Assembly: GCF_000739015.1 (NCBI RefSeq)
Contig: NZ_JPUG01000005.1
Coordinates: 1 to 42,561, forward strand
Source: Microvirga sp. BSC39
Lineage (GTDB): Bacteria; Pseudomonadota; Alphaproteobacteria; Rhizobiales; Beijerinckiaceae
Length of the DNA: 42,561 nucleotides
Reading direction: 5' to 3'
The notes under the pieces were generated by a model. It was not told the DNA's origin. It was given only the letters and a program-made list of their open reading frames with translations, and searched no databases. A program made the position numbers and the translations under genes. Of this stretch, positions 29,320 to 40,796 are shown piece after piece. How positions within the stretch are numbered: position 1 is the first letter of the stretch; every line of letters begins with the position of its first letter.

Positions 29320-30509
29320 GGATTCACCTCCGGCAGGCGGATGGTGGCTGCCGCCTGGGCGGCGATGCCCTCGCTGCGGCCGGTGAACCCGAGCTTCTCG
29401 GTGGTGGTCGCCTTGAGCGAGACCTGTTCGAGGCGAAGCCCAGCGATCTCGGCGATGCGCTGGCGCATGGCCTCGCGGTGCGGGCCAAGTCGCGGCTTCT
29501 CGCAGAGGAGGGTGGTGTCGAGATGATCGACGAGGCCGCCGCGCTCCCGCACCAGGCCGACCGCATGAGCGAGGAACCGGTCTGAGGAGGCGCCGCGCCA
29601 TTGCGGATCGCTCGGCGGAAAGTGCGTGCCGATGTCTCCGTCGGCAAGAGCGCCCAGGATGGCGTCGGTGAGGGCATGCAGGATCACGTCGCCGTCCGAG
29701 TGAGCGATCACGCCCCGGTCGTGGGGAACCTTGATTCCACCGAGCCAGATATGGTCTCCATCCCCAAAGGCATGGACGTCGAACCCTGTGCCAAGTTTAG
29801 TGACAAGAGCTACCAATGAACCTCCAATTCGCCGCTCGGCCTCCAAGAAATCGGCCGGGTGTGTGAGTTTGATGTTGCCGCTCTCACCCTCGAACACATG
29901 AACCGGCAATCCGGCCCATTCGGCAAGAGCGCCGTCATCGGTAAAGGCATGGATCCCCGCGTCTGCTGCCTTGCGGTGTGCGTCGAGCAGCGTTGGGAAC
30001 CGGAAGGCCTGGGGGGTTTGCACGGCCCTGAGGCGGGCCCTGTCAGGAGTCGAGACAACCTCCGACTGGCTGCCGATCACCTTGATGGTGTCTGTCACTG
30101 AGGTTCCGGGAACGGCCGCATCCCAGCGTCGGGCTGCCTCAATTGCTCTGTCGATGAGTTCCGGGCTCGCAAGGGGGCGAGCTGCGTCATGGACGAGGAC
30201 GATCTCGGGGGCTGAACAGGCCAGAGCCTCCAAACCGTTCCGCACCGAATCCTGCCGCGTGTCACCACCATGAACGCATGGCAGAAGTGCCGATTGGAGG
30301 GGTGCAAGGGCCGCGATGCTTGCCTCATAGAGGTCCCGGTCGTCGGGGTGAATCACAACAAGGGTACGGCCGATTCCGGGATGCTTGAGGAAGCGGGTGA
30401 GGGTCCGCGTCAGGACCTGTTGCCCGCTGAGGTCTCGATACTGCTTCGGGATCCCTTCTCCCGCTCGTGATCCACGTCCTGCGGCAACGATGAGGGCGGC
30501 AACTGACAT
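29316..30509 (-). CDS. ispDF: Bifunctional IspD/IspF enzyme of the MEP isoprenoid pathway
   Basis: One 397-residue protein carries two steps of non-mevalonate isoprenoid synthesis. IspD (about 1-228) makes CDP-methylerythritol and shows [14 protein letters not shown] (4-17), [20 protein letters not shown] and VQTPQAFR. IspF (about 237-397) makes methylerythritol cyclodiphosphate and shows GTGFDVHAF, with metal ligands Asp244 and His246, then [22 protein letters not shown] and [11 protein letters not shown]. The longest frame begins at GTG 30593; the ATG at 30509 gives the family start [11 protein letters not shown]. Its ribosome binding site is weak. It is divergent from dusB (112-base spacer). 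Confidence 0.95.
   Translation of the reverse strand: MSVAALIVAAGRGSRAGEGIPKQYRDLSGQQVLTRTLTRFLKHPGIGRTLVVIHPDDRDLYEASIAALAPLQSALLPCVHGGDTRQDSVRNGLEALACSAPEIVLVHDAARPLASPELIDRAIEAARRWDAAVPGTSVTDTIKVIGSQSEVVSTPDRARLRAVQTPQAFRFPTLLDAHRKAADAGIHAFTDDGALAEWAGLPVHVFEGESGNIKLTHPADFLEAERRIGGSLVALVTKLGTGFDVHAFGDGDHIWLGGIKVPHDRGVIAHSDGDVILHALTDAILGALADGDIGTHFPPSDPQWRGASSDRFLAHAVGLVRERGGLVDHLDTTLLCEKPRLGPHREAMRQRIAEIAGLRLEQVSLKATTTEKLGFTGRSEGIAAQAAATIRLPEVNP
29327..29331 (-). promoter_or_regulatory. Ribosome binding site that sets the cinA start
   Basis: GGAGG on the minus strand, inside the 3' end of ispDF, lies seven bases before the ATG at 29319. Confidence 0.75.
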
Positions 30510-30621
30510 ATCGAGAAGGCTCTCCGCAACAGGCGATCTCCTTACAGCGCCGGCGGAAGAAGGCAAATCCCGGCGAGTAAGAGCTTGCGCCACGAACTAA
30601 AATGGCTATCAATTAGGCACA

Positions 30622-31637
<1,016 letters not shown>

Positions 31638-31641
<4 letters not shown>

Positions 31642-32741
31642 CGGCTCTTCCCATCAACGACCTGATCATGAATGCCCTGCCGATCCCGGTCCTCACGGTG
31701 GGGCCGGAGCATCGGATTGCGCACGCCAATGCGGCGGCCGAGTCGTTCTTCGAGATGAGCCTGCGCATGATGCAGCGCCAGAAGCTCAGCGACCTGCTGC
31801 CCTTCGGCTCGCCCGTGATGGCGTTGGTCGAGGATGTTCGGCAGAGGGGCTCCAGCGTCAGCGAGCACCGGGTCGATATCGGCAGCCCGCGCCTGGGCGC
31901 CGAGCGCATCGTGGATGTCTCCGCATGCCCCCTTGGTGACGACAGCGACAGCGTGATCGTCATGCTCCAGGAGCGAACGATCGCCGACAAGATGAACCGC
32001 CAGCTCACACATCGCGGCGCCGCCCGGTCCATCACGGCTCTGGGTGCCCTGTTGGCCCACGAGATCAAGAACCCGCTCTCCGGCATCCGCGGCGCCGCCC
32101 AGCTTCTCGAGCAATCGGCGAACGAGGACGACCGGTTGCTGACACGGCTCATCTGCGACGAAACCGACCGCATCGTGAAACTCGTGGAGCGCATGGAGGT
32201 GTTCGGCGAGGAGCGGCCCGTGGAGCGGGGACCCGTCAACATCCACGGGGTCCTCGATCACGTGAAGCGTCTGGCGCAGTCGGGGTTTGCCCGGCACATC
32301 CGCTTTTCTGAAAACTATGATCCGTCGCTCCCACCCGTGCTCGGCAACCGGGACCAGCTGGTTCAGGTCATCCTGAACCTCGTCAAGAACGCCGCCGAGG
32401 CCATCGGCATCGACGCGTCCGATGGAGAGATTATTCTCTCAACGGCGTTCCGCACCGGGGTCAGGCTCCAGGTGCCCGGCTCGCAGGAGCGGGTGAGCCT
32501 GCCGATCGAGCTCAGCGTCATGGACAACGGTCCCGGCATTCCACCCGAACTGATGAGCGATCTCTTCGACCCCTTCGTGACCACCAAGGTCCAGGGCAGC
32601 GGCCTTGGACTTGCGCTCGTCGCCAAGATCGTGGGTGACCACGGCGGCATCGTCGAATGCGAGCCGGCGCCCCGGCGGACCACCTTCCGGGTTCTCCTCC
32701 CCATGCACCGCGCCGGAGACGGTCGCGGGGCCGATTCATAA
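31638..32741 (+). CDS. ntrB: Nitrogen regulation sensor histidine kinase NtrB (NRII/GlnL)
   Basis: NtrB is the soluble kinase that, under PII control, phosphorylates or dephosphorylates NtrC according to nitrogen status. The 367-residue protein has an N-terminal PAS domain (about 8-120), the HisKA region with His141 in [20 protein letters not shown], and the ATPase domain with [23 protein letters not shown] and [13 protein letters not shown]. The ATG at 31638 overlaps the dusB stop; the open frame continues much further upstream but only as a shadow of dusB. ntrC starts nine bases downstream. Confidence 0.95.
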
Positions 32742-32750
32742 GGCCGACCT

Positions 32751-34217
32751 ATGCCGAGCGGACAGATTCTCCTCGCCGATGACGATGCAGCCATCCGGAC
32801 CGTCCTGAACCAGGCACTCTCGCGGGCAGGCTACGAGGTCCGTTCGTCGAGCAATGCCGCCACCCTCTGGCGCTGGGTGTCTCAAGGGGAGGGCGACCTC
32901 GTCATCACCGACGTCATGATGCCCGACGAGAACGCCTTCGATCTCCTGCCTCGCATCAAGAAGATACGGCCGGAGCTTCCGATCATCGTCATGAGCGCCC
33001 AGAACACGTTCATGACGGCCATCAAGGCCTCGGAGCGCGGCGCCTACGAGTATCTGCCCAAGCCCTTCGATCTCAAGGAACTGGTGGCAGTCGTAGGACG
33101 GGCGCTCTCCCGTCCGCGCAGCGCGCCCACGGGGGCTCATCCGGCGCCGGAAAACGAGGACATTCCGCTCGTCGGACGCTCCCAGGCGATGCAGGAGATC
33201 TACCGGGCGCTCGCCCGCCTCATGCCCACGGATCTCACCGTGATGATCACGGGCGAGTCCGGCACAGGCAAGGAGCTGGTTGCCAAGGCGCTCCACGATT
33301 ACGGCAAGCGCCGGCAGGGTCCTTTCGTGGCCGTGAACATGGCGGCGATCCCGCGCGAGCTCATCGAGTCCGAATTGTTCGGCCATGAGAAGGGAGCCTT
33401 CACCGGTGCGACGGCCCGCAGCACGGGCCGCTTCGAGCAGGCCGAGGGCGGAACGCTCTTCCTCGACGAGATCGGCGACATGCCCATGGAGGCGCAGACC
33501 CGCCTTCTACGCGTCCTTCAGCAGGGTGAGTACACCACCGTCGGTGGCCGCGTGCCGATCAAGACCAATGTCCGCATCGTGGCTGCCACGAATAAGGATC
33601 TGCGCGTCTTGATCCAGCAGGGTCTCTTCCGCGAGGACCTGTACTTCCGGCTGAACGTGGTTCCGCTGCGGCTTCCGCCCCTTCGCGAACGTGTGGAGGA
33701 CATCCCGGATCTCGTTCGCCACTTCTTCGTGCTCGTGGAGAAGGAGGGACTCGGCCGCAAGCAGCTGGACGTGGAGGCGATGGACCGGCTGAAGCGCTAT
33801 CGCTGGCCGGGAAACGTCCGCGAGTTGGAGAACTTGGTGCGGCGCTTGGCTGCACTCTACCCCCAGGACACGATCACGGGCGCCATCGTCGATGCGGAGC
33901 TCGACTCCCAGCCGCTCCTGCCGCCGCAGCCTGCCGGAAAATCCGGCCAGCCTGTGCTGCAAGCCTCGGAAGGCTTGTCGGATGCCGTCGAGAGGCACCT
34001 GAGCGAATACTTCTCCGGTTTCAGGGACACGCTTCCGCCTCCAGGGCTCTACCATCGGGTCCTGCGCGAGATCGAGGGACCGCTGATCGGAGCTGCTCTG
34101 GCAGCAACCCGGGGCAATCAGATCCGGGCGGCGGAACTCCTCGGGGTCAATCGCAACACCCTGCGCAAGAAGGTGCGGGACCTGGACCTCATGGTTGTAC
34201 GCTCGAACAGAGGCTGA
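32751..34217 (+). CDS. ntrC: Nitrogen regulation response regulator NtrC
   Basis: NtrC activates sigma-54 promoters of nitrogen-assimilation genes. The 488-residue protein has a receiver domain with phosphorylation site Asp54 ([10 protein letters not shown]), and an AAA+ domain with Walker A GESGTGKE. The sigma-54 contact loop GAFTGA is intact at 215-220, and [12 protein letters not shown] is Walker B. A Fis-type helix-turn-helix at the end ([20 protein letters not shown]) completes the layout. It is directly behind ntrB (9-base gap) and 99 bases before ntrY. It contrasts with NtrX in the same cluster, which lacks GAFTGA. Confidence 0.97.
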   Translation: MPSGQILLADDDAAIRTVLNQALSRAGYEVRSSSNAATLWRWVSQGEGDLVITDVMMPDENAFDLLPRIKKIRPELPIIVMSAQNTFMTAIKASERGAYEYLPKPFDLKELVAVVGRALSRPRSAPTGAHPAPENEDIPLVGRSQAMQEIYRALARLMPTDLTVMITGESGTGKELVAKALHDYGKRRQGPFVAVNMAAIPRELIESELFGHEKGAFTGATARSTGRFEQAEGGTLFLDEIGDMPMEAQTRLLRVLQQGEYTTVGGRVPIKTNVRIVAATNKDLRVLIQQGLFREDLYFRLNVVPLRLPPLRERVEDIPDLVRHFFVLVEKEGLGRKQLDVEAMDRLKRYRWPGNVRELENLVRRLAALYPQDTITGAIVDAELDSQPLLPPQPAGKSGQPVLQASEGLSDAVERHLSEYFSGFRDTLPPPGLYHRVLREIEGPLIGAALAATRGNQIRAAELLGVNRNTLRKKVRDLDLMVVRSNRG

Positions 34218-34274
34218 TCGGCCTGGGCTGTAATAATTTGACCACAGTGTTGTGTTGGTGCATCACCCACGACA

Positions 34275-34296
34275 GGGTGCTGTTCCCAGGGCACCC
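34275..34296. repeat. Inverted repeat upstream of ntrY
   Basis: GGGTGC (34275-34280) and GCACCC (34291-34296) flank a 10-base loop, 20 bases before the ntrY TTG start. It could affect ntrY translation or act as an operator; no T-run follows. Confidence 0.4.
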
Positions 34297-34316
34297 GATC
34301 TCGCGGGGCTTCAGTC

Positions 34317-36569
34317 TTGATCAACCAGGACACCATTGCACAGCGTCAGGTGGCTGAGCCGTCCCAGACCGGCCTCGGCTGGCTAGGCTACGGAGCCGTT
34401 CTGTCGGCTCTGGCGTCGGCTCTCGCCACGTTCCTGATCCTTGCAGGCGCCACGCCCATCCTGCCGACCCACAATGTGGTCGTGTGGGTGTTCACGCTCA
34501 ACGGCGTTCTGATTGCCGTGCTCCTTGGGATCGTGGCTTTGCAGACCCGAAAGCTGGTGCGGGAGCGCAGGGCAGGGGCCGCGGCCGCGGGCCTGCATGT
34601 GCGAATCGTCGGGCTCTTCAGCCTGGTCGCCGTCCTGCCTGCCATCCTCGTCGCCGGTGTTGCCACGGTTACGCTGGAGCGCGGTCTTGATCCCTGGTTC
34701 ACCGGGGCGCTCAAGGACCTCATGAACAACACGGTGTCCATCGCCCGCGCCTATCGGGAGATGCAGTGCCGGACGCTGGCGCGAGAAACCCAGCTGATGG
34801 CGGCTGATCTCAATCGCGCGAAGGTGCTCTTCGACGCCGACCGCAATCTGTTCCGGGAGTTCATGAACTCTCGCGCGGTCTTCCTCGGTCTCCCGCTGGC
34901 CATGATCGTCGATATGGACGGCACGGTCGTCGAGCGGATCGAGGTGAAGAAGGTCGACAACATTCCTCAGCCCTCTCAGGCGGATCTTCAGGAGGCGAGT
35001 TCCCAGGAGGCCCTCTGCCTTTTCACCCGAGGGACCGGCAGTATTTTCCGGTCCGCCTTGAAGCTCGATGCCCATGGCGGGCGCGTCCTCTACGTGGCGC
35101 GCGAAGTGGATCCCCGCGCCATCGAGTTCCCCCAGGTGGCCGAGACCGGAGTGGCTTTTTATGAGGCGCTCGACCAGAAGAAGGCAGGCATTCAGATCGC
35201 CTTCGCGTCCATGTTCACGCTTATCGCCTTGATCGTTCTGCTCTCCGCAGTCTGGTTCGGGCTGAACTTCGCAAACCGCCTCGTGGCGCCGATCAGGCGC
35301 CTCATCCATGCGACGGATCAGGTGGCTACGGGAAACTTCTATGTGCAGGTTCCCGTCAAGCGCGGCGAGGGGGATCTCGGCCATCTGGGCGAGACCTTCA
35401 ACAAGATGACCTCGGAGCTGCGCCGCCAGCATGACGGCCTCACCACGGCCAGCGAGCTCATGGATCGTCGACGCCGGTTCACCGAAGCGGTTCTCGCCGG
35501 TGTTTCGGCCGGCGTGATCGGCGTGAATGCCCGCGGTGTCATCACCATCGTCAATCCGTCGACGGAGGCCCTGCTCGGGGCCTCACGGGAGGAGCTGCTC
35601 GGCAAGCCGATCACCATGATGCTGCCGGAGGTCACTGCGCTGGTGGAAGAGATGAGCCATGGCCGCCAGCGGCTGATGCAGCAGCAGATCCATATCGCGC
35701 GCGGGGGCAAGGAGCGCACGATCAATGTGCGCGTCACCAGCGAGCAGACCCGTAGTGAAAAGCGGGATCTCGTGATCACCCTCGACGACATCACGGATCT
35801 CGTCCTGGCGCAGCGGACCTCCGCCTGGGCGGACGTGGCGCGTCGGATCGCCCACGAGATCAAGAATCCCCTGACGCCGATTCAGCTCTCGGCCGAGCGC
35901 ATCCGCCGGAAATACGGCAAGGTGATCACCACCGACAGGGAGGTGTTCGACCAATGCACGGACACCATCGTGCGGCAGGTCGATGATATCAAACGCATGG
36001 TGGACGAGTTCGCATCCTTCGCCCGCATGCCCAAGCCGACCATCGGCAACGAGGATCTCGCTGAGACGATTCGGCAGGTGGTCTTCATGATGAAGATCGC
36101 CCATCCCGATATCGAGTTTGTCGATCAGCTGCCGCAAGGCCCTCTCGTGGCGCCGTTCGACCGCCGGCTCGTGTCTCAGGCTGTGACCAACATCGTCAAG
36201 AACGCGACGGAAGCCGTTGCGGCAGTGCCGGACCCAGAAAGAGGGCAGGGGCGGATCGCCGTCCTGCTGGACGACACGCATCCGGACTATCTGATCCTGG
36301 CCGTCACCGACAACGGCAAGGGCTTCCCGGTCGAAGGGCGGCAGCGCCTTCTGGAGCCCTACATGACGACCCGCGAGGGTGGAACCGGCCTGGGGCTGCC
36401 GATCGTCGCAAAGATTTTGGAAGACCATGGGGGTGGCATGGAACTGGCCGACAATCCCGCCGGACGGGGTGGGCAGGTCCGCATGTGGATCCCGAAGACG
36501 AAACAGATTTCATCGGAAGAGACATCTGCCGCTTCCAGCCGAAACGACTCTCGCAGGGCAAGCTTATGA
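34317..36569 (+). CDS. ntrY: Nitrogen regulation membrane sensor histidine kinase NtrY
   Basis: The 750-residue protein has three N-terminal membrane helices (about 24-48, 53-76, 95-118), a periplasmic stretch of about 170 residues, and a fourth helix at about 293-318. After this come a HAMP domain (RLVAPIRRLIHATDQVATGN), a PAS domain (about 385-490), HisKA with His513 in [19 protein letters not shown], and the ATPase with NIVKNATEAV, VTDNGKGFP and GGTGLGLPIV. NtrY phosphorylates NtrX. The start is TTG at 34317; no in-frame ATG or GTG exists upstream before a stop at 34239. Its stop overlaps ntrX by ATGA. Confidence 0.93.
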   Translation: MINQDTIAQRQVAEPSQTGLGWLGYGAVLSALASALATFLILAGATPILPTHNVVVWVFTLNGVLIAVLLGIVALQTRKLVRERRAGAAAAGLHVRIVGLFSLVAVLPAILVAGVATVTLERGLDPWFTGALKDLMNNTVSIARAYREMQCRTLARETQLMAADLNRAKVLFDADRNLFREFMNSRAVFLGLPLAMIVDMDGTVVERIEVKKVDNIPQPSQADLQEASSQEALCLFTRGTGSIFRSALKLDAHGGRVLYVAREVDPRAIEFPQVAETGVAFYEALDQKKAGIQIAFASMFTLIALIVLLSAVWFGLNFANRLVAPIRRLIHATDQVATGNFYVQVPVKRGEGDLGHLGETFNKMTSELRRQHDGLTTASELMDRRRRFTEAVLAGVSAGVIGVNARGVITIVNPSTEALLGASREELLGKPITMMLPEVTALVEEMSHGRQRLMQQQIHIARGGKERTINVRVTSEQTRSEKRDLVITLDDITDLVLAQRTSAWADVARRIAHEIKNPLTPIQLSAERIRRKYGKVITTDREVFDQCTDTIVRQVDDIKRMVDEFASFARMPKPTIGNEDLAETIRQVVFMMKIAHPDIEFVDQLPQGPLVAPFDRRLVSQAVTNIVKNATEAVAAVPDPERGQGRIAVLLDDTHPDYLILAVTDNGKGFPVEGRQRLLEPYMTTREGGTGLGLPIVAKILEDHGGGMELADNPAGRGGQVRMWIPKTKQISSEETSAASSRNDSRRASL

Positions 36570-37936
36570 GCGCTGACATTCTCGTTGTCGACGACGAAGT
36601 CGACATCCGCGAACTCGTGGCCGGCATCCTTGAGGATGAGGGCCACCGCACACGCACGGCAGGGACGTCCGACGACGCCCTGGCGGCCATCGAGACGCGG
36701 CGTCCCCACCTCGTCTTCCTGGACATCTGGCTGCAGGGAAGCCGGCTCGACGGTCTCCAGGTGCTCGAGATCATCAAGAGCCAGCATCCGGACCTGCCCG
36801 TGGTGATGATCTCGGGCCACGGCAACATCGAGACCGCAGTCTCGGCCATCAAGGCTGGCGCTTACGATTTCATCGAGAAGCCGTTCAAGGCGGACCGGCT
36901 TGTGCTGGTCGCCGAGCGAGCCCTCGAGGCATCGCGGTTGAAGCGCGAGGTGCGCGACCTGCGCTCCCGTTCGGTTCAGGCGAGCCGCATCGCCGGCAAA
37001 TCCATCGTAATCAACCAGTTGCGCCAAGCGGTCGAGCGGGCGGCTCCGACGAATGCCCGCATCCTGATCACCGGCGCGCCAGGGTCCGGCAAGGAACTGA
37101 CCGCCAGGACTCTTCACGGCCTCTCCACCCGCACCAACGGGCCCTTCGTGGTGCTCTCGGCCGCGACCATCACGCCGGACACCATGGAGGCCGAACTCTT
37201 CGGCACGGAAGGCGGCACGGGCGGGGGGCGTCGCGTCGGCGCGCTCGAAGAGGCCCATGGCGGCACCCTGTATATCGATGAGATCGCCGATATGCCGCGG
37301 GAGACGCAGAACCGGATTCTGCGCGTGCTCGTGGACCAGAACTTCCAGCGCGTCGGTGGAACGACGCGGGTGCATGTGGACGTCCGCATCGTCTCCTCGT
37401 CGAGCCGCGATCTGCCGGCGGAAATCGCTGCCGGCCGGTTCCGCGAAGATCTGTTCCACCGCCTTGGGGTGATTCCGATCCGGGTGCCGTCCCTGGCCGA
37501 GCGCCGCGAGGATGTGCCGGAGCTCATCGAGTTCTTCATGGAGCAGATCTCATCGACCACGGGCCTGCCGAAGCGCCGTATCGCCGACGACGCCATGGCG
37601 GTGCTGCAGTCGCACGACTGGCCCGGCAACGTGCGTCAGCTGAGGAACAACGTCGAGCGCCTGATGATCCTCACCTCCGGTGATCCCGACGCGGAGGTCA
37701 CGGCCGACATGCTGCCGTCCGAGATCGGCGCCCTCGTTCCGAGCACGCCAGGCGGGGCAGGGGGCGAAAAGCTCATGAGCCTGCCGCTCCGCGACGCCCG
37801 CGAAATCTTCGAACGGGAATATCTCCTGGCGCAGATTGCCCGCTTTAGCGGCAACATCTCCAGGACGGCGGAGTTCATCGGCATGGAGCGTTCGGCCCTG
37901 CACCGGAAGCTGAAATCCTTAGGGATCGGCGGCTGA
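36566..37936 (+). CDS. ntrX: Response regulator NtrX, lacking the sigma-54 GAFTGA loop
   Basis: The 456-residue protein has a receiver domain with Asp53 (LVFLDIWLQGSR), an AAA+ domain with Walker A GAPGSGKE and Walker B GTLYIDEIADMP, and a Fis-type helix-turn-helix (ISRTAEFIGMERSALHRKLKSL). Where NtrC has GAFTGA, NtrX reads GTEGGTGGGRR (213-223), so sigma-54 activation is unlikely. This is a known feature of alphaproteobacterial NtrX, linked to envelope, respiratory and cell-cycle genes. The ATG at 36566 overlaps the ntrY stop; the frame upstream is a shadow of ntrY. Confidence 0.95.
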   Translation: MSADILVVDDEVDIRELVAGILEDEGHRTRTAGTSDDALAAIETRRPHLVFLDIWLQGSRLDGLQVLEIIKSQHPDLPVVMISGHGNIETAVSAIKAGAYDFIEKPFKADRLVLVAERALEASRLKREVRDLRSRSVQASRIAGKSIVINQLRQAVERAAPTNARILITGAPGSGKELTARTLHGLSTRTNGPFVVLSAATITPDTMEAELFGTEGGTGGGRRVGALEEAHGGTLYIDEIADMPRETQNRILRVLVDQNFQRVGGTTRVHVDVRIVSSSSRDLPAEIAAGRFREDLFHRLGVIPIRVPSLAERREDVPELIEFFMEQISSTTGLPKRRIADDAMAVLQSHDWPGNVRQLRNNVERLMILTSGDPDAEVTADMLPSEIGALVPSTPGGAGGEKLMSLPLRDAREIFEREYLLAQIARFSGNISRTAEFIGMERSALHRKLKSLGIGG

Positions 37937-38170
37937 CGATTCTCCGCGACGTTCCGTTGGGCTAGGTGAAGTCGCGGACTCCGGAACTAAAACCTACAAA
38001 TCCACGGGAAAATGCGCTCCGATGGGGTAGAACCGTTGCGTCCCCCTTGCCGAACGCGGCTGTTCGCCCTGTAATAAGCAGGCCGGTCACCGACCGCACG
38101 AAAGCGGACAATCATATTCAGGCGGCCCCATAGCCAAGACCGGCGGCGATGGGCTGGCGAGGCAACTTCA

Positions 38171-38425
38171 ATGGCGGGCGATCGCGCGCAGAACCTTCAG
38201 GACACGTTCCTCAACTACGTCCGGAAGCAGAAAATACCCTTGACGATCTTTCTCGTGAATGGAGTGAAACTCCAAGGGGTCGTTACGTGGTTCGACAATT
38301 TCTGCGTCCTGTTGCGCAGGGATGGTCACTCTCAGCTGGTTTACAAACACGCCATTTCCACCATCATGCCGGGACAGCCCGTTCAGTTGTTCGACCAGAT
38401 CGACGAGGCTGGTGAGAAGGCTTGA
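38171..38425 (+). CDS. hfq: RNA chaperone Hfq
   Basis: Hfq is a hexameric Sm-like protein that pairs small RNAs with messenger RNAs. The 84-residue protein shows [21 protein letters not shown], the Sm1 motif [18 protein letters not shown], and Sm2 as [10 protein letters not shown]. The C-terminal tail is short, as in other alphaproteobacteria. It follows a 234-base spacer after ntrX in which I saw no gene and no clear terminator; the promoter presumably lies there. GAGGCAAC precedes the ATG. hflX follows at once. Confidence 0.96.
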   Translation: MAGDRAQNLQDTFLNYVRKQKIPLTIFLVNGVKLQGVVTWFDNFCVLLRRDGHSQLVYKHAISTIMPGQPVQLFDQIDEAGEKA

Positions 38426-38426
38426 G

Positions 38427-39821
38427 GTGACGGAACCACGTACGCCGGGGGAAGAACGTCTCTTACAGCTTGCCGAACCTGAGAAAGAGGTTGCGGCGGG
38501 AACAAGGACGCTCGTTGTCGGACCATACCTGACGCGTAAGCGGCGCGTTTCCGCGGATGCCGAAGGCGAGGGGGCCAATCCTCGCCCTCCGGAGGCACGC
38601 CTCGACGAGATCACGGGTTTGTCCCTCGCCATCGACCTGACCATCGTCCGCTCGCTCACCGCCCCCCTGTCCTCGCCCCGGCCCGCCACCTTTATCGGGA
38701 GCGGCAAGGTTGAGGAATTGGCGGGAATGGTCCGGGCCGAGGAGATCGGGCTCGTCGTGATGGACTGTGCCCTGAGTCCCGTGCAGCAGCGCAATCTGGA
38801 AAAGGCATGGGGTGCCAAGGTCATCGACCGGACCGGCCTGATCCTTGAGATCTTCGGCCGTCGTGCCCGGACCAAGGAGGGCACCCTCCAGGTCGAGCTG
38901 GCTCATCTGTCCTATCAGAAGGGCCGTCTGGTCCGCTCCTGGACCCACCTCGAGCGTCAGCGCGGCGGCTTCGGCTTCCTGGGTGGTCCGGGCGAGACGC
39001 AGATCGAAGCCGACCGGCGCATGATCCAGGAACGGATGAACCGGATCGAGCGGGATCTCGAGAGTGTCGTGAAGACCCGTTCCCTGCATCGGACGAGCCG
39101 CCGACGGGTGCCCTATCCGATCATCGCGCTTGTCGGCTATACCAACGCGGGCAAATCCACGCTCTTCAACCGCATGACCCAGGCCGACGTGTTGGCCGAG
39201 AACATGCTGTTTGCGACCCTCGACCCCACCTCGCGTGCCATCGATCTGCCCCACGGCGAGAAGGCAATCCTGTCGGACACCGTCGGCTTCATCTCGGATC
39301 TGCCGACCATGCTCGTGGCGGCCTTCCGGGCCACCCTGGAGGACGTCGTCGAAGCCGACGTGCTGCTGCATGTCCGCGACGTGTCCCATGGAGAAACGGA
39401 GGCCCAGGCTGGCGACGTGGCTGTGGTTCTGCGGGAGCTCGGGATCGATCCGGACGACACCCGGCGCATCATCGAGGTCTGGAACAAGGCCGATCTTCTC
39501 TCGGCGGAGGATCGGGAGCGGCTCGCCACCACATCGCAGCGTACCGGCGAGGAGAGGCGGCCGATCCTCATCTCGGCCCTGACCGGAGACGGGATCCCCG
39601 AACTGCTCGCCACCATCGAGCAGCACCTGGCCTTGGGGCGGCTGACCTATGAGGTCGATGTTGCGGCCGAGGACGGGCAGGGGCTCGCATGGCTTCATGA
39701 GAACACGGAGATCCTCGACCGCCAGACAAGGGAGAACGGGCACACCGTGCTTCAGGTGCGTCTCGTGGCCGGCAAGGAACCGCGGTTCCTCAACCGATTC
39801 CCTGAAGCCCGCGTCCTATGA
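38427..39821 (+). CDS. hflX: GTPase HflX
   Basis: HflX is a ribosome-associated GTPase that splits stalled 70S ribosomes, notably after heat stress. The 464-residue protein has the HflX N-terminal domain with [14 protein letters not shown] and [14 protein letters not shown], the linker with [19 protein letters not shown], and the GTPase domain with G1 GYTNAGKST (237-245), [12 protein letters not shown] and NKAD. The start is uncertain: GTG at 38427, one base after the hfq stop with AGAAGG upstream, is preferred; GTG at 38412 is possible. Its 3' end overlaps the convergent mazG by six bases. Confidence 0.94.
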   Translation: MTEPRTPGEERLLQLAEPEKEVAAGTRTLVVGPYLTRKRRVSADAEGEGANPRPPEARLDEITGLSLAIDLTIVRSLTAPLSSPRPATFIGSGKVEELAGMVRAEEIGLVVMDCALSPVQQRNLEKAWGAKVIDRTGLILEIFGRRARTKEGTLQVELAHLSYQKGRLVRSWTHLERQRGGFGFLGGPGETQIEADRRMIQERMNRIERDLESVVKTRSLHRTSRRRVPYPIIALVGYTNAGKSTLFNRMTQADVLAENMLFATLDPTSRAIDLPHGEKAILSDTVGFISDLPTMLVAAFRATLEDVVEADVLLHVRDVSHGETEAQAGDVAVVLRELGIDPDDTRRIIEVWNKADLLSAEDRERLATTSQRTGEERRPILISALTGDGIPELLATIEQHLALGRLTYEVDVAAEDGQGLAWLHENTEILDRQTRENGHTVLQVRLVAGKEPRFLNRFPEARVL

Positions 39822-40661
39822 GGACGCGCCGGGCTCCCGCTCGGCCATCTTCGCCGCAACCCAGTGTCGTTCCATCTCCTCAAGCGACGCATCGTCAAGG
39901 CTCCGATCCTGCTCCGAGAGGGCCTGTTCGACGGACCTGAAGCGGCGCTCGAACTTGGCGTTCGTCCGTCTCAAAGCCCGCTCCGGATCGATGCCGAAAT
40001 GACGGGCGAGATTGGTCACGGAGAAGAGCAGGTCGCCGATCTCATCCTCGATCTTGTCTCTGTCTCCGGATGAAGAGGCTTCCTTAACCTCCTCCAGTTC
40101 CTCGTGAATCTTATCGATGACCTGAGCGGCGTCAGGCCAGTCGAAGCCGACCTTGGCGGCCTTCGTCGTCAGCTTATGGGCTCGCGTCAGAGCGGGCAGG
40201 GCCGTCGGAATTCCGCCGAGAAAACCGGCCTCATGCGCCTCCGGGGCTAAGCCCATCCTGGCGCGCCCTGCCTTTCGTTCCGCCTTCTCCTCGGCTTTGA
40301 TCGAGTCCCAAAGGCGCTTCACCTCCTCGGGCGACAGGTCCCTGGTGTTCCCGAAGACGTGGGGATGGCGACGGATGAGCTTCTTGGTGATCGCCTCGAC
40401 CACGTCGCCGAACGCGAAGGCACCCTGTTCCTCGGCCATGCGGGCATGGAAAACCACCTGAAGCAGCAGATCGCCGAGTTCGTCCCGGAGATCCGCCAAG
40501 TCGCCGCGCTCGATGGCATCCACGACTTCGTAGGCTTCCTCAATCGTGTAAGGTGTGATCGACGTGAAGTCCTGATCGAGATCCCAGGGGCAGCCTGTTC
40601 CTGGCGTGCGCAGGGCAGCCATGATCTCCAGAAGGCGTGTGATGTCGGTCGAAGGCTTCAT
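39816..40661 (-). CDS. mazG: Nucleoside triphosphate pyrophosphohydrolase MazG
   Basis: MazG hydrolyses nucleoside triphosphates to monophosphates, cleaning the pool of abnormal nucleotides and lowering alarmone levels. The 281-residue protein has the two tandem MazG domains of the long form. The first has PGTGCPWDLDQ (20-30) and the metal ligands of EEAYEVVDAIE (41-51) with ELGDLLLQVVFHARMAEE (61 onward). The second, from about residue 150, has FDWPDAAQVIDKIHEELEEV and DEIGDLLFSVTNLARH. It converges on hflX and is divergent from the OsmC gene. Confidence 0.94.
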   Translation of the reverse strand: MKPSTDITRLLEIMAALRTPGTGCPWDLDQDFTSITPYTIEEAYEVVDAIERGDLADLRDELGDLLLQVVFHARMAEEQGAFAFGDVVEAITKKLIRRHPHVFGNTRDLSPEEVKRLWDSIKAEEKAERKAGRARMGLAPEAHEAGFLGGIPTALPALTRAHKLTTKAAKVGFDWPDAAQVIDKIHEELEEVKEASSSGDRDKIEDEIGDLLFSVTNLARHFGIDPERALRRTNAKFERRFRSVEQALSEQDRSLDDASLEEMERHWVAAKMAEREPGASS

Positions 40662-40796
40662 GATTAATTTCCGCTCGCTATGTCTGTCTCATAGCCTGAG
40701 GACAAAACCCGCCGCTAGCAGGATTTGCGCCATGCTAATGGCGTAGCGGTGTATGAATTGGGCCCAACTTTTTGAGATTTGTTGAGGAAGAGCACG

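Noticed and set aside
37937..38170. An EcfG or heat-shock promoter before hfq
   Set aside because: GGAAC occurs near 37982 but no matching GTT lies at the right distance, and no other consensus pair was convincing.
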